64,000 nt of DNA from Dechloromonas sp. A34 (GTDB lineage Bacteria > Pseudomonadota > Gammaproteobacteria > Burkholderiales > Rhodocyclaceae). The notes under the pieces are model-generated. The model saw nothing but the letters and a program-made list of their open reading frames with translations, was not told where the DNA came from and ran no database searches. The stretch lies in contig NZ_CP102486.1 in NCBI RefSeq assembly GCF_026261605.1, positions 4,278,001 through 4,342,000 of the forward strand, read 5' to 3'. Made by a program: the position numbers and the translations under genes. Positions 1-9,185 of this stretch are shown one piece after another; the stretch's first letter is position 1; the number at the start of each line of letters is the position of its first letter.

Positions 1-1
1 C

Positions 2-640
2 AACCCGATCATGTTCTTTCAATCGATGTCCCGCATCCTCGAGCCTCACGGGCTCTTATCGTTGGCAATCCCGGATAAGCGTTATTGCTTCGACTTTTTT
101 CAATCGATCACGGGCACAGGGGATTGGCTACATGCATGGAAGCGTGGAGCCGAAATTCATTCCCAGCGCTCAATGTTTCAGCACATCGCCTACACTGTCG
201 GCACAGAAGGGGCGACCACCTGGGGACAGGGCCGATATCTGGAGCGCTTTGAGTTCCTGAGCCCGTCGCTTTCCCAGGCATTCACCCGTTTCCAAGCCTA
301 CTCCGAGAATACTGGTGGGACATATCAGGACTGCCATGCCTGGCACTTCACACCATCCAGCTTCGAACTGTTAATTGTCGAACTCTCACATCTTGGGCTG
401 ATTCCTTTCTCGGTGGAAGAAAGCTACCCCACCTGTGGTTGTGAATTCATCTTCCTCCTGCGCAACACTGCTCCGCCAGCTCTCGATGTCGCCGAGCTGA
501 CACAAAAGCGTCTGCAACTGCTAAAAAATATTGTTTCCGAGCAAGGAGCGCAGGCGGATCAGTTGCGGCGCAAGCTGATCCGCTCCCGCATGCGACGGCT
601 GGCAGCGTGGATGTCTAGCAAAATGGGCATTCGTCGCTAA
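2..640 (+). CDS. SAM-dependent methyltransferase-like protein, 5' end cut by window edge
   Basis: The frame is open to the left edge, so the N-terminus with the SAM-binding motif I is missing; the first ATG at 11 is probably internal. The visible start of the fragment (SRILEPHGLLSLAIPDKRYCFD) has the pattern of a class I methyltransferase after motif III: a 'leader presents a terminal report' strand followed by a PDKR loop, seen in methyltransferases encoded among O-antigen and glycan genes. The C-terminus is an Arg-rich helix. It lies 17 bp before the next gene on the same strand and so is probably the first visible member of a glycan operon. The substrate cannot be inferred. The methyltransferase call is moderate because the SAM-binding half is not in view. 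Confidence 0.6.
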   Translation, partial: NPIMFFQSMSRILEPHGLLSLAIPDKRYCFDFFQSITGTGDWLHAWKRGAEIHSQRSMFQHIAYTVGTEGATTWGQGRYLERFEFLSPSLSQAFTRFQAYSENTGGTYQDCHAWHFTPSSFELLIVELSHLGLIPFSVEESYPTCGCEFIFLLRNTAPPALDVAELTQKRLQLLKNIVSEQGAQADQLRRKLIRSRMRRLAAWMSSKMGIRR

Positions 641-657
641 GCCTTTCCGTCATCCCG

Positions 658-1580
658 ATGCCATCCCCGAGCCATAGCGATGTCACGCTGATCGTCCGAG
701 AGTGCGGCGAACGCACTGCCGATGCCTGCGTGGGCCTGCTGGAGGAAATGTTTCCTAGGCAGATCGTCTTTCGGGTTTCGGGCCAACCTTTTGCGGCGAC
801 CTTGGAAAAAAGCCTGCTTCAAGGACTAGCGGAGGCACGCCCCTGGACATTGTGCATCGACGCCGATGTACTAGTGCTACCGTCGCTAATAGATTTCATC
901 GATGAGGCCAAACGCTTGCCGGATCACTATGTGGAAGCTCAAGCGTTGGTAGCCGATAAATTGTTGCCCGCCCGGCGCCCTGCAGGCAATCATCTGTATC
1001 GAACTGCCTTGATCCCCAAGGCCTTGAGCTGCCTTCCCAAGGGGGCCAGCCTTCGGCCTGAGTCATCCATGATGGACTACCTGGGTCAAGCCGGCCATCC
1101 CTACCATCAGTCTGGCATTCTGGTAGGCCTTCACGATTTCGCCCAGTTTCCTGCCGATATTTACAGTAAGGCGGCATTGCATGGCCACAAGCATGCCTAT
1201 CTGGAAGAATTGCTGCTTCCACTATGGCAGGAATGGGCGCAAGAGGATCCAGACTACCGCATTGCCTATGACGCCTTTGTTGCCTCCCGGCAGAGCCCCC
1301 ACCCGCAGCCGTCTCCCGAAATTCACCACACTACCTTCCCACTACAACCAGGTCGCCCGTTCCAGAACTTGGGCGCATGTCAGCAATCGACCTTCAGTCA
1401 ATGTTGCGTCGTGCCCCCTACCTCCGCCCGGAAGCTGCTACATTGCGTAATCGCATTGAGAACGACGTTGCTAGATTGATGACACACCAACGGCGTTTGC
1501 ATGCTCTAACCCTGACCCGTTGGCAGCGCCGTTGGCGTCGATTGCTGGGACGTTATCCTTTCCCGCTGTGCTCCAGCTGA
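658..1580 (+). pseudogene. Putative glycosyltransferase, frame broken near 1296
   Basis: The first frame (658 onward) reads well to about residue 215 and contains a GT-A-like segment, WTLCIDADVLVLPSLID, with a DxD-type acidic motif, then HPYHQSGILVGLHDFAQ. After the C5 run at 1296-1300 that frame becomes a Cys/Pro-rich tail, while the frame one base back reads a plausible Arg-rich helical end (DLQSMLRRAPYLRPEAATLRNRI...) and stops at 1580, just before the next gene at 1597. Adding one C would join the two parts into about 307 residues. The exact path between 1275 and 1380 is uncertain, since a third frame also reads sensibly for a short stretch. The role is inferred from the DxD-like motif and the neighbours; no specific family is recognised. 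Confidence 0.5.
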
Positions 1581-1596
1581 TTGCCTGCCCTGCCGC

Positions 1597-3269
1597 ATGA
1601 CTTCCGAAAAACCACTCGCCCTGTATGCCAAGTCCTTTGCACCCGGCAGCCAGGTAAGAAGACTGGCAGAACAGCATGCTGCACTGACTCAGGCTACGAT
1701 ATGGATCAGTCTCGACCCCATTGGGTATCACACGCCACCTCAAGGGGTTCTCTGGCTGCGCCTCGGCGAGCAACGACTAAGGAAACCTGGATTACGCCAA
1801 ACACTTGCAATTCTCAGCAAAGTCGTGCCTGCCTTGCATGCCGTTGGCGCCCGCAGACTTAGCTGTCTCGACGACACTGGCAGAATACGACCGGTGGTCA
1901 GTGCCATAGTGCAGCACCTCTCTCGTACTCCCTTACTGGCTGGCCTTCCGATGAGGCTGCTCCGTCTCATCAGCCCTTCCCGAGCAAGGCGACTTGCTTC
2001 GCAACGAGAAGATTGTGATGGGCTGCTTCGGCAACTGTTTGATGTCGGCCATTACCTCGGCTGTAACCCCCCAGCGTCATCCGACATTTCCCCTCTCGCA
2101 CATTTCCTCGCCGCCGGACAATACGCCGGACTAAACCCCCATCCGCTATTCTGGAGTGACTACTACGCCACCCAATTCGCGGGAGGTTTCGATGGACTTG
2201 CGCCGTGGCGACATTTTGTCGAATCCGGCGGCAATCCCAATCCCTTCTTCCTGACCAGTTGGTATACCCGGCAACCCAGCGCCGGACGGCATCATTCCAA
2301 TCCATTGCTGGACATGCTTGCCCACCATCGCGCCGGCGACCAGCCCCCCGATCCAAACCCGCTCTTTGACCATGCTTGGTATGTATCCCATCACGACTCC
2401 CAAGGAATATTGCCCTTGAGTCACTTCCTTCTCAGCAACGCCCGGCTGCCAACGTGCGCCTTTCTAGCCCGGCACCCTGAAATTGCTCCCATGGACTACG
2501 ACGGAGGGTCCTATCTTCCCGCCTTCCTGCGTCAATTTGCCAGCCGTCCTTCCTCCATACCCGCCACAGCCCCAGGACCTTCGACAGTTGCCCGGCACGA
2601 GCATCGCGTTGCCGTTTGCTGTGTTGTCACAGGCAACTACGATACGCCGCAACCGGTCAGCCATCGAATTCCCAAGGCCGACTACTTTTTGCTTTGCGAC
2701 AGCCCCCGAATGGCCCACTCGACGGCTGGAGCCTCATTCAGGTCGATTCTGTTGCGGGAAAATCTGCCCAGTACCTTTCACGCTATCTGAAAATGAATCT
2801 ACTAAGCCACATACCAAGGGCAGAAAGTTACGACGCCGTCGTGTATATCGACGCGAACATTACAATGCGAGGCGATATCGCCCCGGCGATTTCCGCATTC
2901 GTTGCCAGTACAGCCGATCTCGGGGTAGTGCCGCATCCGTTCCGTCAATCTGTGTATGAGGAAGCTGCGACGATCATGCTGCACATGCGCGAATCACGTG
3001 AGCAGGTTTACAAAGTGCTCGAAATGCTCGAACGAGAAGGCTGCCCCCCAGAGGCCGGTCTGTTCGAGATGAATTTCTTTTCGCTGCGCCCAGGACCGCC
3101 TGCCGATCAATTCCTGAAGGATTGGTGGACTCTATTCCAGCAATATGGAAACCGTGACCAGCTACTGGCACCCTTCGTTACCTGGAAGCACAGAATGAAA
3201 CTCCATGCCCTCATGCCGGCAGGGCAATCGGTCCGCAATCATCCCGCGTTCCAATACCGGCCCCACTGA
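1597..3269 (+). pseudogene. Glycosyltransferase with DUF616 (TOD1/MUCI70-like) domain, single-base frameshift at 2703-2707
   Basis: The first 370 residues contain three or four copies of a repeat common in bacterial glycan-synthesis proteins (D-x-x-Y/W-Y, PLxHFL, GxxxGxNPHPLF; residues about 150-290). They then enter a DUF616-type glycosyltransferase domain (VAVCCVVTGNYDTPQPV). At the C5 run 2703-2707 the frame breaks: the -1 frame continues exactly where it should (PPNGPLDGWSLIQVD..., DAVVYIDANITMRGDI) and stops at 3269. One additional C gives an uninterrupted protein of about 557 residues. The Y-x-D-x-N acidic motif is the expected metal/donor site for this family. Members act on cell-surface glycans; the acceptor is unknown. 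The gene is followed after 24 bp by a GT2 gene. Confidence 0.65.
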
Positions 3270-3293
3270 ACAACGCCGACTGGCATCACAAGA

Positions 3294-5150
3294 ATGAACA
3301 CAACCCATTACCTCTCCGGAATACGGGACTTTATTGTCGGCCGCAACATTTCTGAGCTGTTTATCAAGGGATTTCGTCTGTGGCACCGCGAAGGCCTCCA
3401 TGGACTGACACGGCTCATCCGCGGCTTTGGCGACATTAGCTATAGTGAATGGATTAGCCGTTATGACACGCTCACGGAGCATGACCGCCTAAGTATTTCA
3501 CGCCATATCGCGGCCATGACGTACCGCCCGCTGATCTCCGTACTGATGCCAACTTACAATACGCCAGAATGGCTTCTGCAGAAGGCAATTGCTTCCGTTC
3601 AAAGTCAACTCTACCCAAATTGGGAACTGTGCATTGCCGACGATGCATCCCACGCACCCCATGTCCGCACGTTTTTGGAGCAGGCAGCCCAGCTAGATCA
3701 TCGCATCCGCATCGTCTTTCGCCAGGAAAACGGACACATATCGGCCGCAAGCAATTCAGCACTGAAAATTGCCCACGGCGACTTCATCGCCTTGCTTGAT
3801 CACGATGATGAATTGGCTGAATCCGCGCTTTACCACGTTGCCAACGCCCTAAATGAAAATACGGACCTTGATCTTCTCTACAGCGACGAAGACAAAATCG
3901 ACATTCATGGCAAACGTTTTGGCCACTACTTCAAGCCCGACTGGAATCCGGACCTGTTCTGCTCACAAAACATGATCAGTCATCTTGGTGTCTATCGCAC
4001 CTCGATCGCGCGGGCCATTGGTGGATTCCGCACCGGTTACGAAGGCTCCCAAGACTGGGATTTTGCCTTGCGCTTCATCGCTCAGACGCAGCCGGCGCGC
4101 ATCCATCACATTCCTCGCATTCTGTATCACTGGCGAGCCATTCCCGGATCAACCTCTGTTTCCATCTCGGCCAAAAGCTACGCAGTTGAGGCTGCCCGCC
4201 GCTCGCTCACCGATTACTGGAACACAAGGAAGATACACGTCGAGTTGGAAGGAGTAGAGCCTGGGCATTTCAATGCCCGCATCTGCCTACCTGCCATGCC
4301 ACCTGTTGTTTCAATCATCATTCTCGCGACGGATCGTCTCGATCGACTCCGCTGTTGTATGGACGGCCTGAATGATGAAACTGATTATGCAGAACTGGAG
4401 ATCCTGCTCATCACCAGTTCCATCACCAGCCCAGACATCCAGGCTCATCTTCCGAATCGGCGACAAGACCGGAACGTGCGTGTTCTAGCGTACTCTGGTC
4501 CGGCCCAGCATTCGTCGATATACAACTGGGCGGCCGAACAGGCACAGGGGGAGGTACTCTGTTTACTCAGCGATGCCGCCGCGCCGGCCTCCCCCTTGTG
4601 GCTCAAGCATCTGGTGGGTCACGCCCTGCGGCCCGAAATCGGCGCAACCGGCGCCAAGCTGTGCACCCGAGAGGGAAAGGTGGTTCATTCCGGATATATT
4701 CTGAACAATGGCGAACCGGAATGCCCGTTTGCCGACCAAGCCACTGCTGCGCCGGGGTATGCGAACCGTGCCCTGCTCAACCAGAACCTTTCCGCCGTAT
4801 CTGCTGCCTGCATGGTCATCCGTAAGGCACTATGGGATGAAGTGGGCGGGATGGACGATCAGCTCTTTCCGGCAGTTTCTGGCGACATCGACTTCTGCCT
4901 TTCCCTGATCGGCAAGGGTTACCAGAATCTCTGGGTTCCGCTGGCCCTACTGTATTATTCTGGTGAGCAGCCTCGTTTGCGGGGGGAAAATGAGCTTGCC
5001 CGCCAATCGACCCTATTGGCGCTTCGCAAGAAATGGGGCGAACGCCTTAACCACGACCCGGCCTGGAACCCCAATCTGGCGATCAGGCACGGTTCGATTG
5101 GGCTGAACAACCCCACCTGTCTTGCCACCCGCCAGGGACAAGACAGGTGA
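3294..5150 (+). CDS. Two-domain family 2 glycosyltransferase
   Basis: 618 residues. The first GT2 domain begins near residue 79 (PLISVLMPTYNTP) and carries the ADDAS nucleotide-sugar motif, the HDDE metal site (ALLDHDDELAE) and an SQDWD segment of the kind that holds the catalytic base. The second, more diverged GT2-like domain starts near residue 338 (VVSIIILATDRLDRL) and ends with DIDFCLSLIGKGY. This double arrangement is usual in O-antigen and rhamnan-type polymer enzymes of the WbbL/WsaE kind, where two transferases act in sequence; the second may be inactive, as its DxD is unclear. It probably acts at the cytoplasmic membrane on a lipid-linked glycan. The stop overlaps the GTG start of the next gene (GTGA), implying coupled translation. 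Confidence 0.85.
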   Translation: MNTTHYLSGIRDFIVGRNISELFIKGFRLWHREGLHGLTRLIRGFGDISYSEWISRYDTLTEHDRLSISRHIAAMTYRPLISVLMPTYNTPEWLLQKAIASVQSQLYPNWELCIADDASHAPHVRTFLEQAAQLDHRIRIVFRQENGHISAASNSALKIAHGDFIALLDHDDELAESALYHVANALNENTDLDLLYSDEDKIDIHGKRFGHYFKPDWNPDLFCSQNMISHLGVYRTSIARAIGGFRTGYEGSQDWDFALRFIAQTQPARIHHIPRILYHWRAIPGSTSVSISAKSYAVEAARRSLTDYWNTRKIHVELEGVEPGHFNARICLPAMPPVVSIIILATDRLDRLRCCMDGLNDETDYAELEILLITSSITSPDIQAHLPNRRQDRNVRVLAYSGPAQHSSIYNWAAEQAQGEVLCLLSDAAAPASPLWLKHLVGHALRPEIGATGAKLCTREGKVVHSGYILNNGEPECPFADQATAAPGYANRALLNQNLSAVSAACMVIRKALWDEVGGMDDQLFPAVSGDIDFCLSLIGKGYQNLWVPLALLYYSGEQPRLRGENELARQSTLLALRKKWGERLNHDPAWNPNLAIRHGSIGLNNPTCLATRQGQDR

Positions 5151-6109
5151 CTGATCGCTTCTCGGTGGCCTTGGCAACCTGCAACGGGGCCACGTACCTC
5201 GCGGAATTCCTTGACAGCCTGGCGGTACAACAACTGCCCCCTTGTGAGCTCGTGGTCAGCGATGACGCTTCTACTGACGCGACGCTAGCCATTCTCGAAC
5301 GTTTCGCATCTGATGCCGCCTTCGAGGTTCGCATTTTGCGTAACACGACCCGACTGGGGGTGGTCAATAATTTTGCCCGGTCCATTGCCGCGTGTTGCGG
5401 CGAAGTTATCGCATTAGCCGATCAGGATGATGTCTGGCACCCCCACAAACTCACCCGTCTGGCGCAAGCCTTACTCTCGCCAGAAACGCAAGCGGCATTT
5501 TCCGACGCGGCAGTTGTCGATGCCGATCTCGCTTCTCTAGGTTATACGATGTGGCATCGCGTACGGTTTACCCAGGACGAACAGGCATGCATGGCAAGAG
5601 GTGAAGGATTCACAGTCCTACTGAAACACTCCGTTGTCACCGGAGCAGCACTGGCATTCCGGTCCAGTTTGCGTGATGTCGCGCTCCCCGTTCCCGAGGA
5701 CTGGGCTCACGATGCCTGGCTGGCCAACATTGCTGCAGCCCGGGGAGCCATCATCCCTGTACCAGAACTGCTGCTGGCATACCGACAGCATGACAGCAAT
5801 GTGGTTGGCGGCCGAGCCAGACCACTTCTTTACGAAATCCGCGCAGCGCTCAAGACTGATCGTGCAGCTTGGTACCGAACCGAATTGCAACGGTGGGAAG
5901 CCCTGAATGCGCGTCTCGCATCAACCAATCCCGCAGCATCAATGCGCTCTTCACTGGCGGAAAAGATTCGCCATCTGCAGTCGCGCGCCGATCTGCCTGT
6001 AGCAAGATGGCGGCGCGTTCCCTTGGTCCTGAACGAAGTCCTGACTGGTCGCTATGCCCGTTACGCACGTAACTGGGGCAGCATCGCCATCGACCTGCTT
6101 GTCAAATGA
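5147..6109 (+). CDS. Family 2 glycosyltransferase (rhamnosyltransferase-like)
   Basis: 320 residues from a GTG that overlaps the previous stop. The GT-A fold is plain: FSVALATCNGATYLAEFLDSL at the start, VSDDASTDAT for the nucleotide, then ALADQDDVWHPHKL with the DQDD metal motif that is characteristic of dTDP-rhamnose-type GT2 enzymes, and WAHDAWLA in the acceptor part. It is the last gene of the rightward glycan run; its 3' end overlaps by 8 bp the convergent GT2 gene that ends at 6102. Donor specificity (rhamnose) is an inference from the DQDDVW motif only. Confidence 0.85.
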   Translation: MTDRFSVALATCNGATYLAEFLDSLAVQQLPPCELVVSDDASTDATLAILERFASDAAFEVRILRNTTRLGVVNNFARSIAACCGEVIALADQDDVWHPHKLTRLAQALLSPETQAAFSDAAVVDADLASLGYTMWHRVRFTQDEQACMARGEGFTVLLKHSVVTGAALAFRSSLRDVALPVPEDWAHDAWLANIAAARGAIIPVPELLLAYRQHDSNVVGGRARPLLYEIRAALKTDRAAWYRTELQRWEALNARLASTNPAASMRSSLAEKIRHLQSRADLPVARWRRVPLVLNEVLTGRYARYARNWGSIAIDLLVK

Positions 6110-7118
6110 GCCTAGGCAGACCATGCTTGAACAGCATTCGTAGCTTGTAAGGTATCCAATCGAAAACGGAAAAAAAATCCGTGCTGGCGACTTGGCCGTG
6201 CTGATGGATAGCCGTTCGCAGATCCCATAAACTAGACTTCCGCCGATAGATGGCTACGAATACCGGCAGGTATATCTCTGTCAGATAGGCGGTGCGCCTT
6301 TTGAATAGCGACAGTAGCACTCCCTCGCAGAACAGCATGAGGATATGCATCGGCAAGATAACGGGCATGAACAGAGCCGGACAAGTCAATGCCATGACAT
6401 ACGTCTTGTTCCTTTCGGACAAGGCCCGTCGCCGGAAGGTACTGGCCAGACGACCGTCGCGGACCTTGCCACCACCGAAGCTCGCCCCCACCCGATGACT
6501 GTAGCCGGAAACGTCAAGCACACGCACAGGATAACCGACCAAACGCGCCCTGCAGCACAGATAGAGATCCTCGCCGATCGAGCCGAACCACTCCGGGAAG
6601 CCGCCAAGTTCGTTCCACAGGTTGCGCGGCAGCCACAGGCAGGCGCCGATAGCCATCGCCACCTCGCGCCGCTCGGGGTCGAGATTCGGCACCGGGTTGT
6701 AGAACGGGTCGAGTAGGCAGCCGCGATCGATCAGTGCGCCGCTATCGTAGTCATACTGCGGCAGACTGAGCAGCACCGGACTGGGGGCTGCCTCCGCCGC
6801 GGCCAGCAGATGGTGCAGGGCATCGGGCAACAACTCGGCGTCGTTGTTGAGCAGCAGCACGTATTCGCCGAGAGCCGCGGCGACCATGCGGTTGTTGGCA
6901 ATGCAGAAGCCGACGTTGTCGGCACTACGGATCATTCGAACCACGGGATAAGCAAGGCTGATAATTTCGACCGATGCATCGCTTGAAGCATCGTCATGGA
7001 CGAGTATCTCGACCTCAAAATCACCTTTTTGGGTGAGGACAGAATCAAGGCAGCCGGCGATCATCGCCGCCCCGTTGTAGTTGGCGACGCAGACCGAGAC
7101 GCGCGGCGTCCCGCTCAC
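6102..7118 (-). CDS. Family 2 glycosyltransferase with C-terminal membrane segment
   Basis: 338 residues. The N-terminus VSVCVANYNGAAMIAGCLDSVL and VHDDASSDAS form the nucleotide-sugar site, and LLLNNDAELLPDAL supplies the NDAE metal motif. GEDLYLCCRARLVGY resembles the catalytic ED region of WbbL-like enzymes. Near residues 245-275 a hydrophobic stretch (ALFMPVILPMHILMLF) suggests membrane attachment. The start ATG overlaps the stop of the upstream epimerase gene by 4 bp, so it is the last member of the leftward coupled run 9135-6102. The most likely role is addition of a deoxy-sugar to a surface glycan. Confidence 0.85.
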   Translation of the reverse strand: MSGTPRVSVCVANYNGAAMIAGCLDSVLTQKGDFEVEILVHDDASSDASVEIISLAYPVVRMIRSADNVGFCIANNRMVAAALGEYVLLLNNDAELLPDALHHLLAAAEAAPSPVLLSLPQYDYDSGALIDRGCLLDPFYNPVPNLDPERREVAMAIGACLWLPRNLWNELGGFPEWFGSIGEDLYLCCRARLVGYPVRVLDVSGYSHRVGASFGGGKVRDGRLASTFRRRALSERNKTYVMALTCPALFMPVILPMHILMLFCEGVLLSLFKRRTAYLTEIYLPVFVAIYRRKSSLWDLRTAIHQHGQVASTDFFSVFDWIPYKLRMLFKHGLPRLI

Positions 7119-8017
7119 TGCAAGCTCCGCCAGGTCCGGGCAATGCCTTCCTCGAGACCGACATTCGGCACCCAGCCCAGACTGGCCATAGCCAGCCCGG
7201 AATCGAGCACGATGCCCCCGACATCGGAAGCACGGGCAGGACGATAGTCGACGGCCAACGGTTTGCCGGTGACGCGCTCGACGATGGCGATAAGCTCGCG
7301 TAGCGCCACTCCCACGCCGCTGCCGATGTTGTAGGTAACTGCCGGCGCCGCGAGCGCCGCGACGCAGGCGGCGACCATGTCGTCGATGTAGAGGTAGTCG
7401 CGGACAGCGCCACCGTCACCATAGACGACCAGCCGACCACTGTCCCTCGCCCGCTCCAGCAAGGTCCGAACCGCCCCAAAGCCAGGGCGGAGCCCTTGCC
7501 CCGGGCCATAGACATTGGATGGCCGCAGGATGGTCAAACGCCCGGGATGGCGCTGGCCGAACACGCCGAAAAAGCTCTCCAGCGCAAGTTTTCCGGCGCC
7601 ATGGTAGGAGACGGGAGCCAACGATGCTTGCTCTGTAGCGAGTTTGGCGTCTCCATAGAGCGCTCCACCGGTCGACACATATAAGTACTTGTTTGCCGGG
7701 AACTGTTGGGCACATTCGAGAAAGCGCAAGGCAGGCAACACGCTGACTTCAGCCTCCATTGCCGGCTGCCAGACCGTATCGGCTGGTGTCGTCGCGGTCG
7801 CCAAATGAAAAACTTCTGCGCAACGAGCCAATAGCGGGACTACGACATCGTGGTCGCCCTGATCTCCCTGATGGGCAATGACGCCCGCAGGCAGTTCGCC
7901 AGCCAGCCTCCGCGACAGCACATGGACCTCGTTCCCGAGTGCGACCAGGCGGGCCGCTAATGAGCGCCCTATAAACCCGGCCCCACCAACCAGCAGAATA
8001 GCCCCTGTAGATTTCAC
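7115..8017 (-). CDS. NAD-dependent epimerase/dehydratase (extended SDR)
   Basis: 300 residues. The Rossmann motif GGAGFIGRSLAARL sits at the N-terminus; STGGALYG and RPSNVYGPGQG are the substrate-binding strands of GalE-type nucleotide-sugar epimerases and reductases; DYLYIDDMVAACVAAL and YNIGSG complete the fold. The expected catalytic YxxxK reads Y-H-G-A-G-K: if the Lys is aligned, His stands where Tyr is expected and Tyr is one residue earlier. The gene overlaps both neighbours by 4 bp in a coupled operon with a GT4 upstream and a GT2 downstream, so it probably makes the sugar nucleotide used by one of them. The exact reaction is not assignable. Confidence 0.85.
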   Translation of the reverse strand: MKSTGAILLVGGAGFIGRSLAARLVALGNEVHVLSRRLAGELPAGVIAHQGDQGDHDVVVPLLARCAEVFHLATATTPADTVWQPAMEAEVSVLPALRFLECAQQFPANKYLYVSTGGALYGDAKLATEQASLAPVSYHGAGKLALESFFGVFGQRHPGRLTILRPSNVYGPGQGLRPGFGAVRTLLERARDSGRLVVYGDGGAVRDYLYIDDMVAACVAALAAPAVTYNIGSGVGVALRELIAIVERVTGKPLAVDYRPARASDVGGIVLDSGLAMASLGWVPNVGLEEGIARTWRSLQ

Positions 8018-9135
8018 AGACGCCTCAGCAAATCATCATAAGCATCAACATAGCGCCGGGCGCAATCATCCCAAGTTCCTATATGCTCAGCCACCCAGAT
8101 CCGTGCGGACAAGCCTATGCGGCAGTTGAGTAGCGGGTCATCCAATTGAGCGAGAGCGGTCGCAAAACAATTCGCATCATCGACAAGGAACCCGGTCTCA
8201 CCATTTCTCAGCAGATCACGATGTGCAGGCAGATCGGACGCGATTACTGGCAACCCTGCTGCCATTGCCTCCATCATCACCTGAGGTCTGCCCTCGTCGT
8301 GGATACTCAGCGTTAACAGGCCCGCAGCGCGTGGAAACCACTCCCGCGACAAAGTATCGGGATTGGTCGGCCCGTGATATTCAATCCAATTGGGTAGCGT
8401 GAGCGACTCCTGCATCGGCCCGAGCAAATGCAACCGGTGAGTGTCGCCGAACAGGCCTTCGCCCCATTCAAGCAAGTGTCCGAGCTTTGCCTTGGTTATT
8501 CGGGAAACAACGATCCAATCGTTGCATGCACAGGCATCGGGATTTCGATTCAGGGCAAACCAGCGGTCATTTACGCCAAATGGGATGGGCCGAATTTCTG
8601 CCAGATCACCGAAGTTCTCTCTAAGTGACGCCGCCATCCATTCTGCATTTGGCGCCAAGGTCGCTCGGCGGCCAGCGAGCATTCTTCTTACCAGCTGAAC
8701 CATTCCTGGTAGTTTAAGAAGAGCTAGGTCACTGCCCAAAACGGTAATCAGCGCAGGAATGTTGGTTGCTGCCAAGGGCAATGCGTTTTGTATCCAATTG
8801 ACGTGAGCCACGATTTGCCCGCCGTCACCCGAAAAATGTCGATAGAGGCGCCGTAGCCGCCAAAGTAGATTCAAGGCATGAAACCCACCGCGCAGTGGCT
8901 GGCGGCGTAACAAATGAGCTATCCCGCCCCGTTTCAGCAGTTGCGACAGCCACGCAGCATCACCATCGGCCAATGCCGACGTAACACCCAGCGGCAAGGT
9001 GCCTGGAGGGGCCCAAAGCCGGAGATCGAATTCCCTGACTCTTGCCAACGATTCCGCCATATCGAAAATGAAGCGCCCTTGCCAATCGGCCCCGCTGGCG
9101 GGATAGGACGTTGCCACCATCAGGACCTTCGGCAC
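8014..9135 (-). CDS. Family 4 glycosyltransferase
   Basis: 373 residues with a GT-B layout. The N-terminal half begins MPKVLMVATSYPASGADWQGRFIFDMA; the C-terminal half has LTLSIHDEGRPQVMMEAMAAGLPVIASDLPAHRDLL, the GT4 signature with the EA(x)AxGxPV segment, although the usual EGFG is replaced by HDEGRP. It is a retaining transferase of the cytoplasmic face of the inner membrane by family. It lies 51 bp downstream of the GT2 gene at 9186 and overlaps the epimerase gene by 4 bp. Donor and acceptor are unknown. Confidence 0.87.
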   Translation of the reverse strand: MPKVLMVATSYPASGADWQGRFIFDMAESLARVREFDLRLWAPPGTLPLGVTSALADGDAAWLSQLLKRGGIAHLLRRQPLRGGFHALNLLWRLRRLYRHFSGDGGQIVAHVNWIQNALPLAATNIPALITVLGSDLALLKLPGMVQLVRRMLAGRRATLAPNAEWMAASLRENFGDLAEIRPIPFGVNDRWFALNRNPDACACNDWIVVSRITKAKLGHLLEWGEGLFGDTHRLHLLGPMQESLTLPNWIEYHGPTNPDTLSREWFPRAAGLLTLSIHDEGRPQVMMEAMAAGLPVIASDLPAHRDLLRNGETGFLVDDANCFATALAQLDDPLLNCRIGLSARIWVAEHIGTWDDCARRYVDAYDDLLRRL

Positions 9136-9185
9136 ATCGCCCCCGAAACACCAGACTCAATCAAGATGCCATTCCTATGTCCCTC

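Noticed and set aside
2703-2707. Programmed -1 frameshifting as an explanation of the gene breaks
   Set aside because: No slippery heptamer followed by a pseudoknot is evident, the families involved are not known to use it, and the sites are simple C/G runs.
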